DNA of 64,000 bases from Anarhynchus alexandrinus (Eukaryota; Chordata; Aves; Charadriiformes; Charadriidae), in contig VUYV01000081.1 of assembly GCA_008711295.1 (NCBI GenBank), positions 3,221,607 through 3,285,606 of the forward strand. Direction: 5' to 3'. A program made the translations under genes and the position numbers. Each line of letters starts with the position of its first letter. Position 1 is the first letter of the stretch. Below are positions 39,660 to 51,941 of the stretch, in pieces. The notes beneath the pieces are model-generated. The model did no database searches, was not told the origin of the DNA, and saw nothing but the letters and a program-made list of their open reading frames with translations.

Positions 39660-40170
39660 AAGCAACTCTGGCACTGTTGGGGCAGAGCCCCCTTCAGTGG
39701 CGTCTCCGCGGGGTGGGGGGGGTCTGCAACATCGCCCCTGGTTTTCCCCCTGGTGACCAGAAGCAGCCTCAGATCGCTGTGTCCACCTACAGGCAAACGA
39801 GCGATACGAGAGCCACCCCAGAAACGAGTAGCTTGGTGCTCTTATCCTGAGAAGGGAAACGTTTTGATGAAGGCACTTTGCCGCACCGTAACCTATTCTC
39901 GTGTCTCAGGGGGGTTGGTAGTTTTGGGGGGCAGGAGGAGCCCCAGCAGCCCCTCATCCAAAGCCACGGCCCCGGTGCTGATGGCCCCCCACCCCTCCGT
40001 GGGCAGCCGGCGTCCCGGGCTCGCCGTGGGGTGTCCAGCGGGCGATGGGCCGCGATGGGCCGCCCTCCGTTACCGTGGCAACCGGCAGATGGGGGGCTTT
40101 GGCGGAGAGGCGGCCGCAGCAGCAGCGGGCCGGACGAGCCGCTCCGTTACAGCCCTTTCAGCGCTGACAG
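39660..40170. promoter_or_regulatory. Intronic CpG-rich island with X-box motif
   Basis: A GC- and CpG-rich block in the otherwise AT-rich giant intron, about 5.7 kb upstream of the 45848 exon. It carries GTTACCGTGGCAAC at 40069-40082, which fits the RFX X-box pattern of two half-sites with a 2-bp gap. CCAAT-type boxes follow at about 40257 (inverted) and 40294. X-boxes are typical of ciliary-gene promoters, and SDCCAG8 is a cilium-related gene, so an internal or alternative promoter is a reasonable hypothesis. Open frames through the block look like by-products of GC content. No transcript evidence is available here. Confidence 0.4.
40069..40082. promoter_or_regulatory. RFX-type X-box motif
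   Basis: GTTACCGTGGCAAC: left half GTTACC, spacer GT, right half GGCAAC. It differs from the perfect palindrome GTTGCCATGGCAAC at two positions. This is a motif match only. Confidence 0.5.
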
Positions 40171-40552
40171 CTCTGCGCTGGCTGGCCAGAAGTAGTTATC
40201 AGATTACTTGTATTAAAACCTAATTAAGACGTGTGCCAGTAAATGCGGCACGGTTATTGGATTTGGTGATTTAGCTGCTGCCGGTTGCTGCAATCCAATC
40301 ACGCCATTTCAGCAAATTCAACTCACTGGAGTAGAGTGGAAACGCTTTACATCAGTGACCTGACTGTGCTCAAAGAGTAAATAACCTTTTAATGCCTCTG
40401 CTGTGTCAAGGACTGGTCCCCACCGCTGGGTGGATGGACGCAGCCCACGGATCCTTGCATATTAATTTCTTTCAAATCAACTTTAAAACCCAGAGGAGGG
40501 CTGGTGGGTTGTATCAGCTTTTCCCTTCGCTGCTCGCAGTTGCCTGCGGATT

Positions 40553-41320
40553 ACAGAATCACAGAACGGTCAGAGTTGGAAGGGACCTCTGGAGATCATC
40601 CAGTCCAACCCCCCCGCCAGAGCAGGGGCACCTACAGCAGTTGCACAGGATGGCGTCCAGGCAGGTTTGGAATGGCTCCAGAGTGGGAGACTCCCCCACC
40701 TCTGGGCAGCCTCTCCCAGTGCTCTGCCACCCTCAAAGGAAAGCAGTTCCTCCTCATGTTAAGATGGAACTTCCTATGCTCAAGTTTGTGCCCGTTCCCT
40801 CTTGTCCTATCACTGGGCACCACTGAAAAAAGACTGTTCCCATCCCCCTGGCACCCTCCCTTTAAGGATTTGTAAGTGTTAATAAGATCCCCCCTCAATC
40901 TTCTCTTCTCCAGACTAAAAAGCCCCAAGTCCCTCAGCCTTTCCTCATAAGAGAGATGCTCCAATCCCCTCATCATCTTTGTAGCCCTCCGCTGGACCCT
41001 CTCCAGCAGTTCCCTGTCCTTCTTGAACCGGGGAGCCCAGAACTGGACACAGTACTCCAGATGCGGCCTCACCAGGGCAGAGTAGAGGGGGAGGATGACC
41101 TCCCTCGACCTGCTGGCCACACTCTTCTTGATGCACCCCAGGATGCCATTGGCCTTCTTGGCCACCAGGGCACATTGCTGGCTCATGGTCATCCTGTTGT
41201 CCACCAGGACTCCCAGGTCCCTTTCCACAGGAGGTCAGCCCCCAACCTGTACTGATGCATGGGGTTATTCCTCCCCAGGTGCACTACCCTACACTTGTTC
41301 CTGTTGAATTTCATAAGGTT
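40553..41320 (-). mobile_element. Longest CR1 LINE copy in the window (about 770 bp)
   Basis: A minus-oriented CR1 with the 3' tail at the left edge. It extends further into ORF2 than the others. One open frame of about 198 codons reads [19 protein letters not shown], then [33 protein letters not shown] and [19 protein letters not shown]. These are the conserved blocks downstream of the CR1 reverse transcriptase palm. A frame shift near 41225 separates an upstream piece (NRNKCRVVHLGR). The 5' part with the reverse transcriptase active site and endonuclease is missing, so the copy is dead. Confidence 0.96.
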
Positions 41321-41463
41321 TCTCTCTGCAATTATTAATGGAACTGGGAGTCCCCAAGGGTGGGGGGTTTGCAGTGGGAGCCTTGTGGGTGCCCCTGCGC
41401 TGGCAATATGTCTTTGTAGAAAAGAAAAAAGGAAGCTTTTGGTTTTGTCTGTAGGCCACAGAT

Positions 41464-41495
41464 AAGGGGACAATCTAAATGTAGCGCGGTGGGTG
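41464..41495. repeat. Dispersed 32-nt motif, copy 1
   Basis: AAGGGGACAATCTAAATGTA plus GCGCGGTGGGTG. It matches 28 of 32 bases with 42971-43002. It may be the core of an unnamed repeat. Confidence 0.6.
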
Positions 41496-41717
41496 CTAGT
41501 CCAGCTTTGTGGTATTGGATGTGATGGAAGTTCATTCTGCTGGGTAGAATTCACCTTGGTGCCAAAGCACTGCTTTGTGTTTGATGTTTCACGTAGTTTC
41601 TGCAGGGTCTTGAAGTGGTTGTCTACCCATTGTTGTCGAAATGTAAGAAAGCCTATCTATCCCTTTCCGTTTCATTTCTGGGCAGGCTACGGCATAGCCT
41701 AGTCTCAGATCCAAACA

Positions 41718-41887
41718 GGTTGCCCAGAGAGGTTGTGGAGGCCCCATCCCTGGAGGTGTTCAAGGCCAGGCTGGACGTGGCCTTGAGCAGCCTGGTCTGG
41801 TGGGAGGTGTCCCTGCCTATGGCAGGGGGGTTGGAACTCGATGATCTTCAAGGTCCTTTCCAACCTCAACCATTCTATGATTCTATG
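41718..41887 (+). mobile_element. Short CR1 3' fragment
   Basis: A + oriented CR1 end of about 170 bp, starting at the TTGCCCAGAGAGGTTGTGGA block and ending CATTCTATGATTCTATG. It is severely 5'-truncated. Confidence 0.92.
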
Positions 41888-42970
41888 TAGTCTTCTGCAG
41901 GGTGTAGCTGCACAAAGTAGCACAGTAGCTTGGAGCCATTCTAACGTAAAGCTACACACCAGCTCCAAGTACTGAGGATCAGGGCAAAACGTTTACCTTG
42001 AAGCATTCGCTACAGGTTGTGGTGCCTCAGTTTTGTTCTCCTTCTGTGGAACCACTTGTCTCCCAAAGCTGCCTCCATATAGAAATAGGAATTTTGGTTT
42101 AGAGTGGTTAATGGGAAATTACGTTAAGGTCAATGCTATTGCTTAGTCCTTAGTGCCAGGTTCTCCTGTAAGTAGTCCAAATTTGACGTGGTTCAAGAGC
42201 TACAAGTCTTCACCTTGTGCCTTGAAGTAACACGACAGAGTGTGGAGTCAGTTCCTGCCCTTCAGCACGCCCAGGCCAAGGAGGAGCCGCCACTTGACAT
42301 CCCAACTGGACAGATCTTGCCACTTCGGCAGAAAACCGATCTCATTTGGAATGGAGGGTGAGGATATGGTGGTCACTCAGGTGCCCGGGACACGGTACGC
42401 GTTTGCCTGGTGGGTGGTGTTGCCAAAGTGAACGTGGCGACCGTGCAACCTCACTCGCTCACTCGTATTAGCAAAATGTGCAGAAGGTTCTGTCACCCAG
42501 TTGTAAAAATGATGGCAGGCACCGATGTGCAGTTGTAACATATGGGAAGTACAGTGAATGTGGGTGGAGCTGTTCATTTCTCATCTTGAATCATTTACGA
42601 GATCAGCAGGCAGGCCAGATACAATGCATATGGGAATGTGTGGCTGTGCTGCACATGTCACACGTAATAGCAGATACTGCGAGAGGGCCCAGAGCCTGTC
42701 CTCGGGAGCTAAAGGCACCGGAGCGGGCTGGTAGTCCCGGCGTGCGGAGCAAGGGCCGGCTCGGCAGCAGTTTTGGGAGAGCAGACTGGTGGACAGAATT
42801 TGGGAATTCACGGACCGAGATCTGCGCTGACTAGAACTACTCCCTCTTCATCCGTCGTGACCCAGAATTGTAGAAAGGAATGTTATTAATCCTGTACTTG
42901 AGCACTGGAGATAGATGCAGATGGTAAAAGTGAAGTTGTGGCCTGCTGTGTCGTCTTTCTGCCTCTGCTC

Positions 42971-43002
42971 AAGGGGACACTCTAAATGTAACACGGCGGG
43001 TG
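42971..43002. repeat. Dispersed 32-nt motif, copy 2
   Basis: AAGGGGACACTCTAAATGTA plus ACACGGCGGGTG, 28 of 32 identical to 41464-41495, in the same orientation and about 1.5 kb away. Confidence 0.6.
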
Positions 43003-43512
43003 GTGGAGTTACGAAACAGAAAAGCATAATTGAGTACTGTTGCCGCAATTAAAGACTTTTCTATTTACAGTAGTTTATCTGAATCGCCCTTTGCACGGTC
43101 TGAAAGGATATAGAGCTTTACAATAGAGCGCGCGAAGGCTCGTATCCTTTAATGGTTTTGGAATTTGCATGGGCTGCCCGTGAGTATCTGGTAGAAAGTG
43201 TTGTTTTGATTCCATTTGATTCCACTCCCAGGAGCTGGAAATGCCTTCTCGCTGGGCGCCGGAACCGGAGGAAGTTCCTCGCGCTGAAGTGGTGGCTCTT
43301 CAGCTGGAGCCTTCTCCCCGCGCCAGGAGAGGCACTCCGGGGACGGGACCCTCCTTGGGGGCTGGAACGGGCCCTACAGCAGCGATGGGCAACGCTCCTC
43401 GTGTTGCTGCAGAGATGGTGGTCAAGAGGTTTATCTACTTACCCGTGTCTTTAGCTGCCAGTAATAATAATTTTGTGGAAGAGGGTCTCTCAAAGACCAT
43501 ATGATTGTTCTT

Positions 43513-43609
43513 CATAGAATCATAGGATGGTTTAGGTTGGAAAGGACCTTGAAGATCATTGAGTTCCAACCCCCCTGCCATGGGCAGGGACACCTCCCAC
43601 CAGACCAGA
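43513..43609 (-). mobile_element. Very short CR1 3' fragment
   Basis: A minus-oriented CR1 tail of about 97 bp, from CATAGAATCATAGGATGG to CACCAGACCAG. Confidence 0.92.
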
Positions 43610-45847
43610 CAGACTGAAACACGAGCATAATGACAAAATTATGAATTGAATGTAGAAATCAGCAGAAACTTAAATTCTAAGGGCCTGAATTCAGCCTGTA
43701 GTTGGTAGTTGTTGAGTGGGGCTCTCGTGCAGGAAGAGGATTTCATAGCCTCAAGGCTCCAAATGGGGAGGGCAGCACTGGGGTTCTTCCCTTGGCTGGC
43801 TAAAGACGGCGCTTCCCAGTTAATACCTCCCTACCAGTACTGCTATAAAGCAGTAAGTACTCCAGAGATAAAGGGCTGGAAGCCGTCTTTATTACAAATC
43901 AAGATGTGCAGTAAGGTCACGTTCCTCCTCAAGTTAAAGGGAATCGATGGCAAAGCCGTGAGCATAACGCGGGGCTCCAGTCTGAAACTACGAGGTTGCC
44001 TCCGGCAAACACCGCTCTTGGTCTTGCACTCCTTGGGAGGAAGGTGCTCGAGGAAAAGCTACTATCTTTAAGAACAAAACAAAGAACAGTACAAGGGTGG
44101 GGTGTTGTTTGTGTGTTTGAATTTCGATGCCCCTGAAATCACCTTTAGTCAAGAAATTAAGCATAAAGAGCTCCTGTACCAACATGGTATAGTTTGGAAG
44201 GTATAGGGAGTGTGAAGTTGGACACAGGGTGTCGAAGTGCGTATTTAGCGGACTACCCGGTGTTACCAAAGCGGTGGGTTTGTTTGCTTCATTGGGCGTT
44301 TACAACCAGCTGGCGCTGCTTTTTGTTCTGATCCCCAGGAGATGCTCCTGCAGCTCCTCAAATCCCTTTTGCCAGGATGCGTTGGCAGAGCAAGAGGACA
44401 CTCGGCGATACGGGCGCTCCGTGTTTGCTGCCTGATCGGTGCAGTTTGATTTCGGGGAAGTTGGCTGCCCGGTGCCCATCAGCAAATACTGGTTTTGCCT
44501 TAGATTTTGGCAATTTTGTTTCAGCTAGATTTTACTAGCTTTTTGTCAAGAAATTGGAGGGTGTTTACTCTGGCAGTTATTTGAATGATCCTGATGAAGA
44601 ATGTGAATATTCGGAGTCATTAGCTTAGCCGAGTTCTGACAGCCGTACAAGTCAAAACTACCACATGGAGCTGAGAGTAGAAAGAAGCAGAAAATCACAT
44701 GCCTTATTGTGAGCATAGAACTAATTCCATTAAAAACACTGCCTGCGTGAGAGAGACAACCTTAAAACCTTCTTCAGCTGAAGCTGTATCTCAGTATGTT
44801 GGACAAGAAATAGTTTACAAAAGCGAGCTCAAAGTTTAGATCCAGAACTAACCTTGACAAAACCCGAGCCAGTTCGTGCTCCCTAAGTGCGTAATGCTTT
44901 CGATCTGTAGGTTTTTCTCTCGACTGCTGTTACTTATGGACAAGAAGCTTCTAAGATACCTGAAAGGACTTCTAATTAAAGACATTTCCGTTTGAAGAGT
45001 GAAATACGTTTAACGTGAAAACACCGTTTCCAGCTTATTTGTGTTTACGTCCCTTGCTACAGGTCCCAAGCAGATTTTTAAATTTTTCACGGCAGGATTA
45101 ATAAACAGTCACTGGGGATATAACAACCCAGAGCAGGTTGTGAGATTAAATAAGTAAAGGTTGCCCTGTCTACAGCAGTCTTCTCCCAACTCAGGCACTT
45201 GGGTTTTTAAGGGTAAGCAAAAGGCTTCGGTGTGCTCCTTCTGACACCCGCCAGCTTGTTCTGCAGCCCCTGACGAGGAGGACCTTTGGAGTGATGGGCT
45301 CTTTACATCCTTCTCCAGGAATCCCTGTTTCACTATTAAAGGATCTACACTGACGTGCTTAGTTAACGCTACGCTTACTTGGAATAAATGTACCATTCTG
45401 TAACGAGTTTTAGGCATTGAGCAGGTCCCAAAGAGCAGCGGACGGGAAACAAAAGGTTTTGTCGCTTCAGGTCCAGTTTGTCAGGGGAGTGGGCTATTTG
45501 GATTTATGATCTGGGCTAGTGCGTGTGTGTTGCAGGGCGCTGGCGAGGCAGCTACACGTATCGGGATGCGGTCCCGCGGTCTTCACTGATGTCACTTCAT
45601 GGCAAAGCAAATTTGCTGTCGTGTCACGGTAAGGCTCCTAAATTAGAAGTGCAAACCTTTAAAAGTGCTCGTTTAAAGTGTGAAGATGCGATGAGTTGAG
45701 TGCCCGTCCTCGGAGCAGCGCTTCAGCAGCAGCTCTGCCGTCTGGGACCTGCGCCCGGCAGCGCAAACATCAAAGCCTCTGCCGTGAACTCCAACTTCAG
45801 ATGCTCCGCAACCCTTTTATCTATATTTTTTATTTTTTTTTTCCCAG

Positions 45848-45974
45848 GTTACAGCAGCTTGACAAGCACTGCCAGGCCACTGCCCAGCAGTTAGTGGAGT
45901 TGCTCAACAAACAGAATCAGCTCTTCAAAGAGAAGCAGCTGCTTACAGAAGAGGTGCAGTTTCTGCGAACGCAG
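45848..45974 (+). CDS. SDCCAG8: SDCCAG8 penultimate coding exon (QLDKHCQATAQQL segment)
   Basis: Third SDCCAG8 exon in the window, 127 nt. It follows a long T-rich tract ending ttcccag and stops at a GTACTG donor. Its first G completes an Arg codon with the AG from 8198. It then reads LQQLDKHCQATAQQL, NKQNQLFKEKQ and TEEVQFLRTQ in phase 0. Human SDCCAG8 has RQLDKHSQATAQQLVQLLSK and ends its coiled coil with RLRTQ, so the family match is strong. Reading through the donor would add only about 14 residues before a stop, so a retained-intron end is possible but less likely than splicing to 54004. Confidence 0.95.
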
Positions 45975-46503
45975 GTACTGTGCCAAAAGTCTGAGGGGAA
46001 TATTCCCCAGCTTTAGCAGAGAGCTCTGCCAGCGGTCTCGTTGCGGCTCTTGGGGTTTGTTGTTGTTGTTGTTTGAAATAAGGCATTACCTTATGAAAAA
46101 AAAAAAAAAAGAAAAGAAAAATCCACGCGATTGGAAAGAGACCGGTACTGGGCCTGAGTCTCGCTTAAACCTAAACTAAATGAAGAAAGTGTTTTGAAGT
46201 GACACTAAAACAGCAGAAGTTATTCCTGGTGACAGTCCCTAGCTTTCTTACCAGAAGATTTTGTGTTCCTTTTTCAGAGAAAAGGGAAATCTGTTCTTTA
46301 ACAGCATTAATGTTTAAACAGTAGCTTGATGTTGGTAATTTGTTTGAGCTTTTTTGCTGACATTTGTCGAACTGAAGTCCCCCTATCACTTTGTGATGGT
46401 TTTTTCCCCTTATTTTTAAAAGTCATTTATCTTTCCTGCTGCTCCATGACTGCTTACACAAGTGTGAGATGGTGAACATGAAATCAGTCTGCCTGAGCAC
46501 TGA

Positions 46504-47006
46504 CAGAACCACAGAATGGTCAGGGTTGGAAGGGACCTCTGGAGATCATCCAGTCCAACCCCCCGCCAGAGCAGGGGCACCTCCAGCAGTGGCACAGGAC
46601 GGCGTCCAGACGGGTTTGGAATGGCTCCAGAGTGGGAGACTCCCCCACCTCTCTGGGCAGCCTCTCCCAGTGCTCTGCCACCCGCACAGGAGAGAAGTTC
46701 CTCCTCATGTTAAGATGGAACTTCCTATGGTCAAGTTTGTGCCCATTCCCTCTTGTCCTATCACTGGGCACCACTGAAAAAAGACTGTTCCCATCCCCCT
46801 GGCACCCTCCCTTTAAGTATTTGTAAGTGTTAATAAGATCCCCCCTCAGTCTTCTTTTCTCCAGACTAAAAAGCCCCAAGTCCCTCAGCCTTTCCTCATA
46901 AGAGAGATGCTCCAATCCCCTCATCATCTTTGTAGCCCTTTGCTGGACCCTCTCCAGCAGTTCCCTGTCCTTCTTGACCCGGGGAGCCCAGAACTGGACA
47001 CAGTAC
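46504..47006 (-). mobile_element. CR1 LINE fragment
   Basis: A minus-oriented CR1 of about 500 bp, same subtype as 34658 and 40553. Its frame reads [20 protein letters not shown], then [15 protein letters not shown] and [20 protein letters not shown]. Its 5' end is cut at GGACACAGTAC. Confidence 0.95.
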
Positions 47007-49980
47007 AGATGCAGCACTGCATCTCTAGCAGGACTGGCTCTTGTTTCCAGTGGTCTGTAGGAACCTGTGGCTTCTCGTGGGCCCTTGTTGCTTTTTTTTT
47101 TTCCCTTTGGCCACTGTTCTTCAGTCAGTCAGAGCTTTGGAAATAAGGGAGAGGGCTGCATGGTTTGTTTTTTCCTTTGTCTTTCTTTACTTGTTTCAGA
47201 AGAAGAACTAAAGCACAGAATGAGCTTTTCAGTAAAACTATCAAATAATCAAACTCTTGGTTTGTGACTAAGCAAATGAACTATTTCAACCATAGCATGT
47301 TGTTTTCTAACTTGCAAATTAGTGATTTGCCTCGGATAACGGGAGTTCTGGTAATGAGGCAACCAAAGACAGCGTAGGAAATGTAGTCCAGTAGCACACC
47401 TAGCGGGAAACAGAACATGCATCATTTTAGAACTTTAAAATATTTAAATCACACTATTTCTCGTAGGCTTTTAGCTGTAGGATTTAGTAGATGTTTCACC
47501 TAGGAGAATAAAATCCATACGTTGATATGCCTTTAATCACGTCAGTGTGTTTGGTTTTATAGGATTTCCTGTTGTAGTAGACAAACTTGGTCGCTCAGGA
47601 CAGCGTAAGGCTCTCAGCATCTCATAACTACTGGCAAATTTCAGGGCACCATAGCGCTCTCTCTATACGGTGGTTTAAGAAGGCGGTTCTTCAGAGAAGA
47701 AAATTAAAATTTCTGTTTGAAGGGAAGCGCTCTTGGTAACGTGAACAGACTTTACGTGGTCCACAGGGATTTTGTTACTGATAATCTGTTTTATCTGGAA
47801 GCGAGCATGCTTTTATGAACTTGGGCAGAAGTACAGAAATGATACAAAAGAGGAAAAAAATCATTCGGATATTATACTGCTATCAAGGCTTGACTGGCAA
47901 AAGCTTCCTTCTTTATGTTCATTACAAGTTAATTGTGCTCCAGAGGATACTTTTTAACTTGAGAACACCCAGAAGAGAAGAATGATATAAAAAAATTATT
48001 ACAAAATGAGTCCTAAAAATCTATTTGCAGCTATTTAAAGCAACAGTGGTTATCTGGGAATTGGAATTCAGCCCAAAAGAGCTGCCTGGAATATCAGACA
48101 ATTGGTTTAAGAAAACTAAAGAACAGTTCACCATAAATGGGAGATTTTAGCTACAGAAAGATGTATGTAGTTGGTGTAGAAATATATATTTAAAAAAATC
48201 AGTTGCAGAATCGGTATTGATCAAAGGTGAAAGTGATCATATTCCACATTTTACTGTATTATTCAACAGTTCTTTGTAATCTTTTTTTTTTTTTTCTGGT
48301 GGGGGGAGGGGAGAGAACAGAATCATTCCTATTTTTTTTTTAAATGATGTAAAATACACTAACCTAAATGTGCTATTGTATCTTGGAACATAAGCCACTA
48401 GTAACTGCAGTTGCATATTTCAGGAAAAAAAATGGGATGCAGATCTCAAACAGGACACAGATGGAACCAAGTAAAAACCTGGATGGATAAAGAGAAATGA
48501 GCAGAAGTAGGTATTTTTTCTATATCCTATATATAGAGAGAGGGGAGGGAAAGGAAAGGAGGACTAAAACTATTTGCAGATGTGGGTTGAATCTGGCAAA
48601 CACTTCCAGACTAAAGGGAGAAGGAAGTGTTTGAAACATTTTTGGGTTTGAAATTGTTGGAGCTTTTTGTGTTTGTTTTTTTTTTTTAAGCACTTATAAA
48701 TTTAGGACAAGTACTCCACAGCAAAGGCAGGTTTACCTGACAGCATTAAAAGAAAAAAAACCCCAAACCCTTGTAGATTTAAATTGGAGGGAAAGGAGGA
48801 CATACAACTCTTAGCAAGGTGGGAACTCCTAGAAGAACTCAGATTTTACCATTGGTACTTTTGGTCCGGATAATCACTGGGTGTTTGTCTTTTGATACGG
48901 AATTCGTTAGTTTTGTCACTTCCAATGGTATTTTCCTTCTGAGGAAGCGGAATCCTCTCTATTTCTTCAAAAAGGCTGCAATTTGTTCTGTAATAAATCA
49001 TAAAACTTAGTGTCATGTTGAAGGAAACATAAATAATTGTATTTGGAGCAGTGCTGTTTGAGTTACAGTACTGCTGCATAGTTATAGCTGTTCCTATTGC
49101 CTTGTAAGAGTTACTTTTGGGGGATTTAACTTTAATTTAACAGTCACAGATTTTAAAATTGCACTGTTTATTTTAATCTAGCTGAACTTGAGAGAAAAAA
49201 AAAAAAAAAACCAACCCTGACAAACCTATGTCCTTCATAGGATTTGTTTTCAAAACTCAGGTTACTTCCAGTGCAATTTTTATTTCTAGTGTTAGTGTGT
49301 GCTTTATGGAGGGGAAGGAAGGAAGAAAGAAAGAGAGGAAAAAAAAAAAAGGCTTTAAATCCAGCTACGTTCTGCTGTATTGAGAGTCTGTTTGTCGTGG
49401 AAAACTCATTTGACACTAAGGAAAATTCTGGGGTTTAAAGTGAATGAAAAAAAAGTCATCATAAAAGAAATACCTGATCCTGCTACATGCTGAATTCCCC
49501 TACAGGCAACATGGCTTAAAGGGCTTTTAGCATCCTTCTTGACGGAGTGACCAAGACAAGTACCACACTTTTCAAAAACATCTTCCCCATTCTCAGCGGT
49601 GAATTACATACTTTTAAAATAATAATGTTAAATCTCCTGTTACTGAAAGAAGCTCAGTATTATTTCAGAATAACCACCTGCCTACAATATGACCAAAGTG
49701 CTCATACTGTAATTTTCATTTTCACAGAGCTAAAAAGGACCAGTATGATAATGTGGCCTGACCTTACAGCGCTAATATTTAATAGATGGCACTAATATTT
49801 AGTAATGGTATAGACCATAACATATTTAGGTCAACATAAAGGTTTAATTGTGGGATTTACACCTCTTATTTTGAAAGTTTTTGAAAGATTTAAGTTTTGA
49901 GTTTCTGCCTTTGAATGTCTCTCTTACATTACATTGCAACTTGCTCCAAGTCAGGAGGGCAGGAGATATTTATCTCCTGT

Positions 49981-50553
49981 CATAGAATCATAGAATGGTT
50001 TAGGGTGGAAAGGACCTTGAAGACCATCGAGTTCCAACCCCCCTGCCATAGGCAGGGACACCTCCCACCAGACCAGGCTGCTCCAAGCCCCATCCAGCCT
50101 GGCCTTGAACACCTCCAGGGATGGGGCACTCACAACTTCTCTGGGCAACCTGGGCCAGTGCCTCACCACCCTCAAAGTGAAGAATTTCTTCTTAATATCT
50201 ATTCTAAATCTGCCCTCTTTTAGTTTGAAGCTATTCCCCCTCGTCCTATCACTACATGTCCTTGTAAAAAGTCCCTCTCCAGCTTTCTTGTAGGCGCCCT
50301 TCAGATACTGGAAGGCTGCTATGAGGTCTCCTAAGAGCCTTCTCTTCTCCAGGCTGAACAGCCCCAACTCCTTCAGCCTCTCCTCATAGGAGAGGTGCTC
50401 CAGCCCTCGGGTCATCCTCGTGGCTCTCCTCTGGACACGCTCCAGCAGGTCCATGTCCTTCTTGTGTTGGGGACTCCAGAGCTGGATGCAGTCCTCCAGG
50501 TGGGGTCTCACGAGAGCAGAGTAGAGGGGCAGAATCCCCTCCCTTGGCCACCT
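49981..50553 (-). mobile_element. CR1 LINE fragment
   Basis: A minus-oriented CR1 of about 570 bp with the CATAGAATCATAG tail at the left. Its open frame reads [20 protein letters not shown], then [36 protein letters not shown] and [14 protein letters not shown]. It is well preserved but 5'-truncated. The 5' boundary is approximate. Confidence 0.95.
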
Positions 50554-51941
50554 GTCTGTCACCTCCCTGTCCTGTATAGTTACTAAATATGAACCTACAT
50601 AGTATAGCAAACAAACATCTGAACTGAGGTTACCAGAGAGCTCAGCCCTGCCCCCCCAGTGTGCGTTTCCGAAAGGTGGGATGCTCCTCACTTCCAGGAT
50701 CTGCCTCGGTGTCCATCAGTTTGACAGAAGTACGTTTGTCCCGGTGGGTAACCCCCTCGCAGACGCCGGCTGCCGGAAGGGGTTGGTGGCCAGCTGAGCC
50801 AGCGCGAGCGCAGACTGGCGGCGTTGGGCCCTTGGGGCTTCCCTCCAGCCAGGGCTGTCATCAGATGTCGCTGCTCTGCTCTGCCTTCCCCCCCTGGAGC
50901 CCTCCCGCAAGCCACCCCCTCGCTGGCAGGAGTCAGCGCTCGCCCTGTGCTCTCCGCACGGCCGAGCCACCAAAACCATCTCCTCCCTCATTACACATGT
51001 CCCGTTTTTCCCAGTGAGTGTATCTGCGAACAGACTGCCTTCGTTTAGAACGCAGTATATTAACTCCTGCTTAAAACTCCTGTTTAAGGGGTTCATATAC
51101 TCACCCATGACGGTATGCCCATCCTCGTCCCTCGTCGCGCGGCGGGAGGTGCGGGCAGAGTTACAGCTGCTCCCAAACGGCGGTTTTCTTTCTTTTCTTA
51201 TATCAGCGTGAATTTTCAGTGAGGTCCCAGCAGCGAACACAGGGCTTGACGTGCTCCCGACGTGCCCCATGTGCTTTATTTATTTTTTTTTTTTCATTAT
51301 ATGTTAGAGAAGGGGACCTTTACGTCCAGAAAACAAGTAGTTCGTCCATCTCTGATGTCAGAACGGATTCAGGCTGATCCTTACGTGGCCCTCAACTGTT
51401 CTTCAGGAGACCTGAAGACTGTACAGGTTATTGGGGAGAGAGGGTTTTTGTTGCTTTTTTAAATTTTTATTAAGTAAATTAAAGGCACAAAAATAGTGCC
51501 CCTGGCAAGTGTTTGTAACAGCCAGTGACATTCCACAGACAGAGGTTGGCTGTTGCTTTTTTGTTGCTTTGTGGGGTTTTTCTAAGCAGGTGAAAGGGAG
51601 GTCTTCATTACTCCTTGGATGGAGTTCAGCCAGAGGTGATGAGAGTTAAACTACAGCAGGAGGGGATAGAGACAGACCTCTGCTTGATGTCTCACCACCC
51701 TGTTATGACACTTCAAGTGCTGCATCACACAGTATTTAGCTCTTCAGAGTGTGTGAAGCTGCGGCTGCAGGAGGCCCATACTGGTGTCTGGCCAGTGGGC
51801 AAAGCTGGGGAGCAGCCGAGGAGCTGAGCCTGGCCCTCCTGAGAGCTCCACCTTGGGTTTTGACTGAGCCACCTGAGTGCTTTCCAACCAAACAAGAAGC
51901 TATTGGCTCCTCTCCCCTCCATTACAAGAATAGTTAACAGC

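Larger units (their letters stand above)
8199..45847 (+). other. SDCCAG8: SDCCAG8 giant intron (about 37.6 kb)
   Basis: Intron between the 8067 and 45848 exons, both phase-compatible. It contains the CR1 copies, the palindrome, tandem repeats, the minus-strand relic and the CpG-rich island listed separately. The stretches 8.2-14.8, 16-19.3, 22-25, 29.4-34.6 and 35.2-39.6 kb otherwise hold AT-rich unique-looking sequence with homopolymers and no supportable gene. Confidence 0.85.

Noticed and set aside
39651..40223. 190-codon open frame through the intronic GC-rich block
   Set aside because: Overlapping frames are open because stops are rare in CpG-rich sequence. The translation is low-complexity (A, R, G, P rich) with no recognised domain and no splice support.
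50716..51270. 184-codon minus-strand frame near the CR1 at 49981
   Set aside because: Composition-driven frame in GC-rich intron. The translation shows no domain and other frames are also open.
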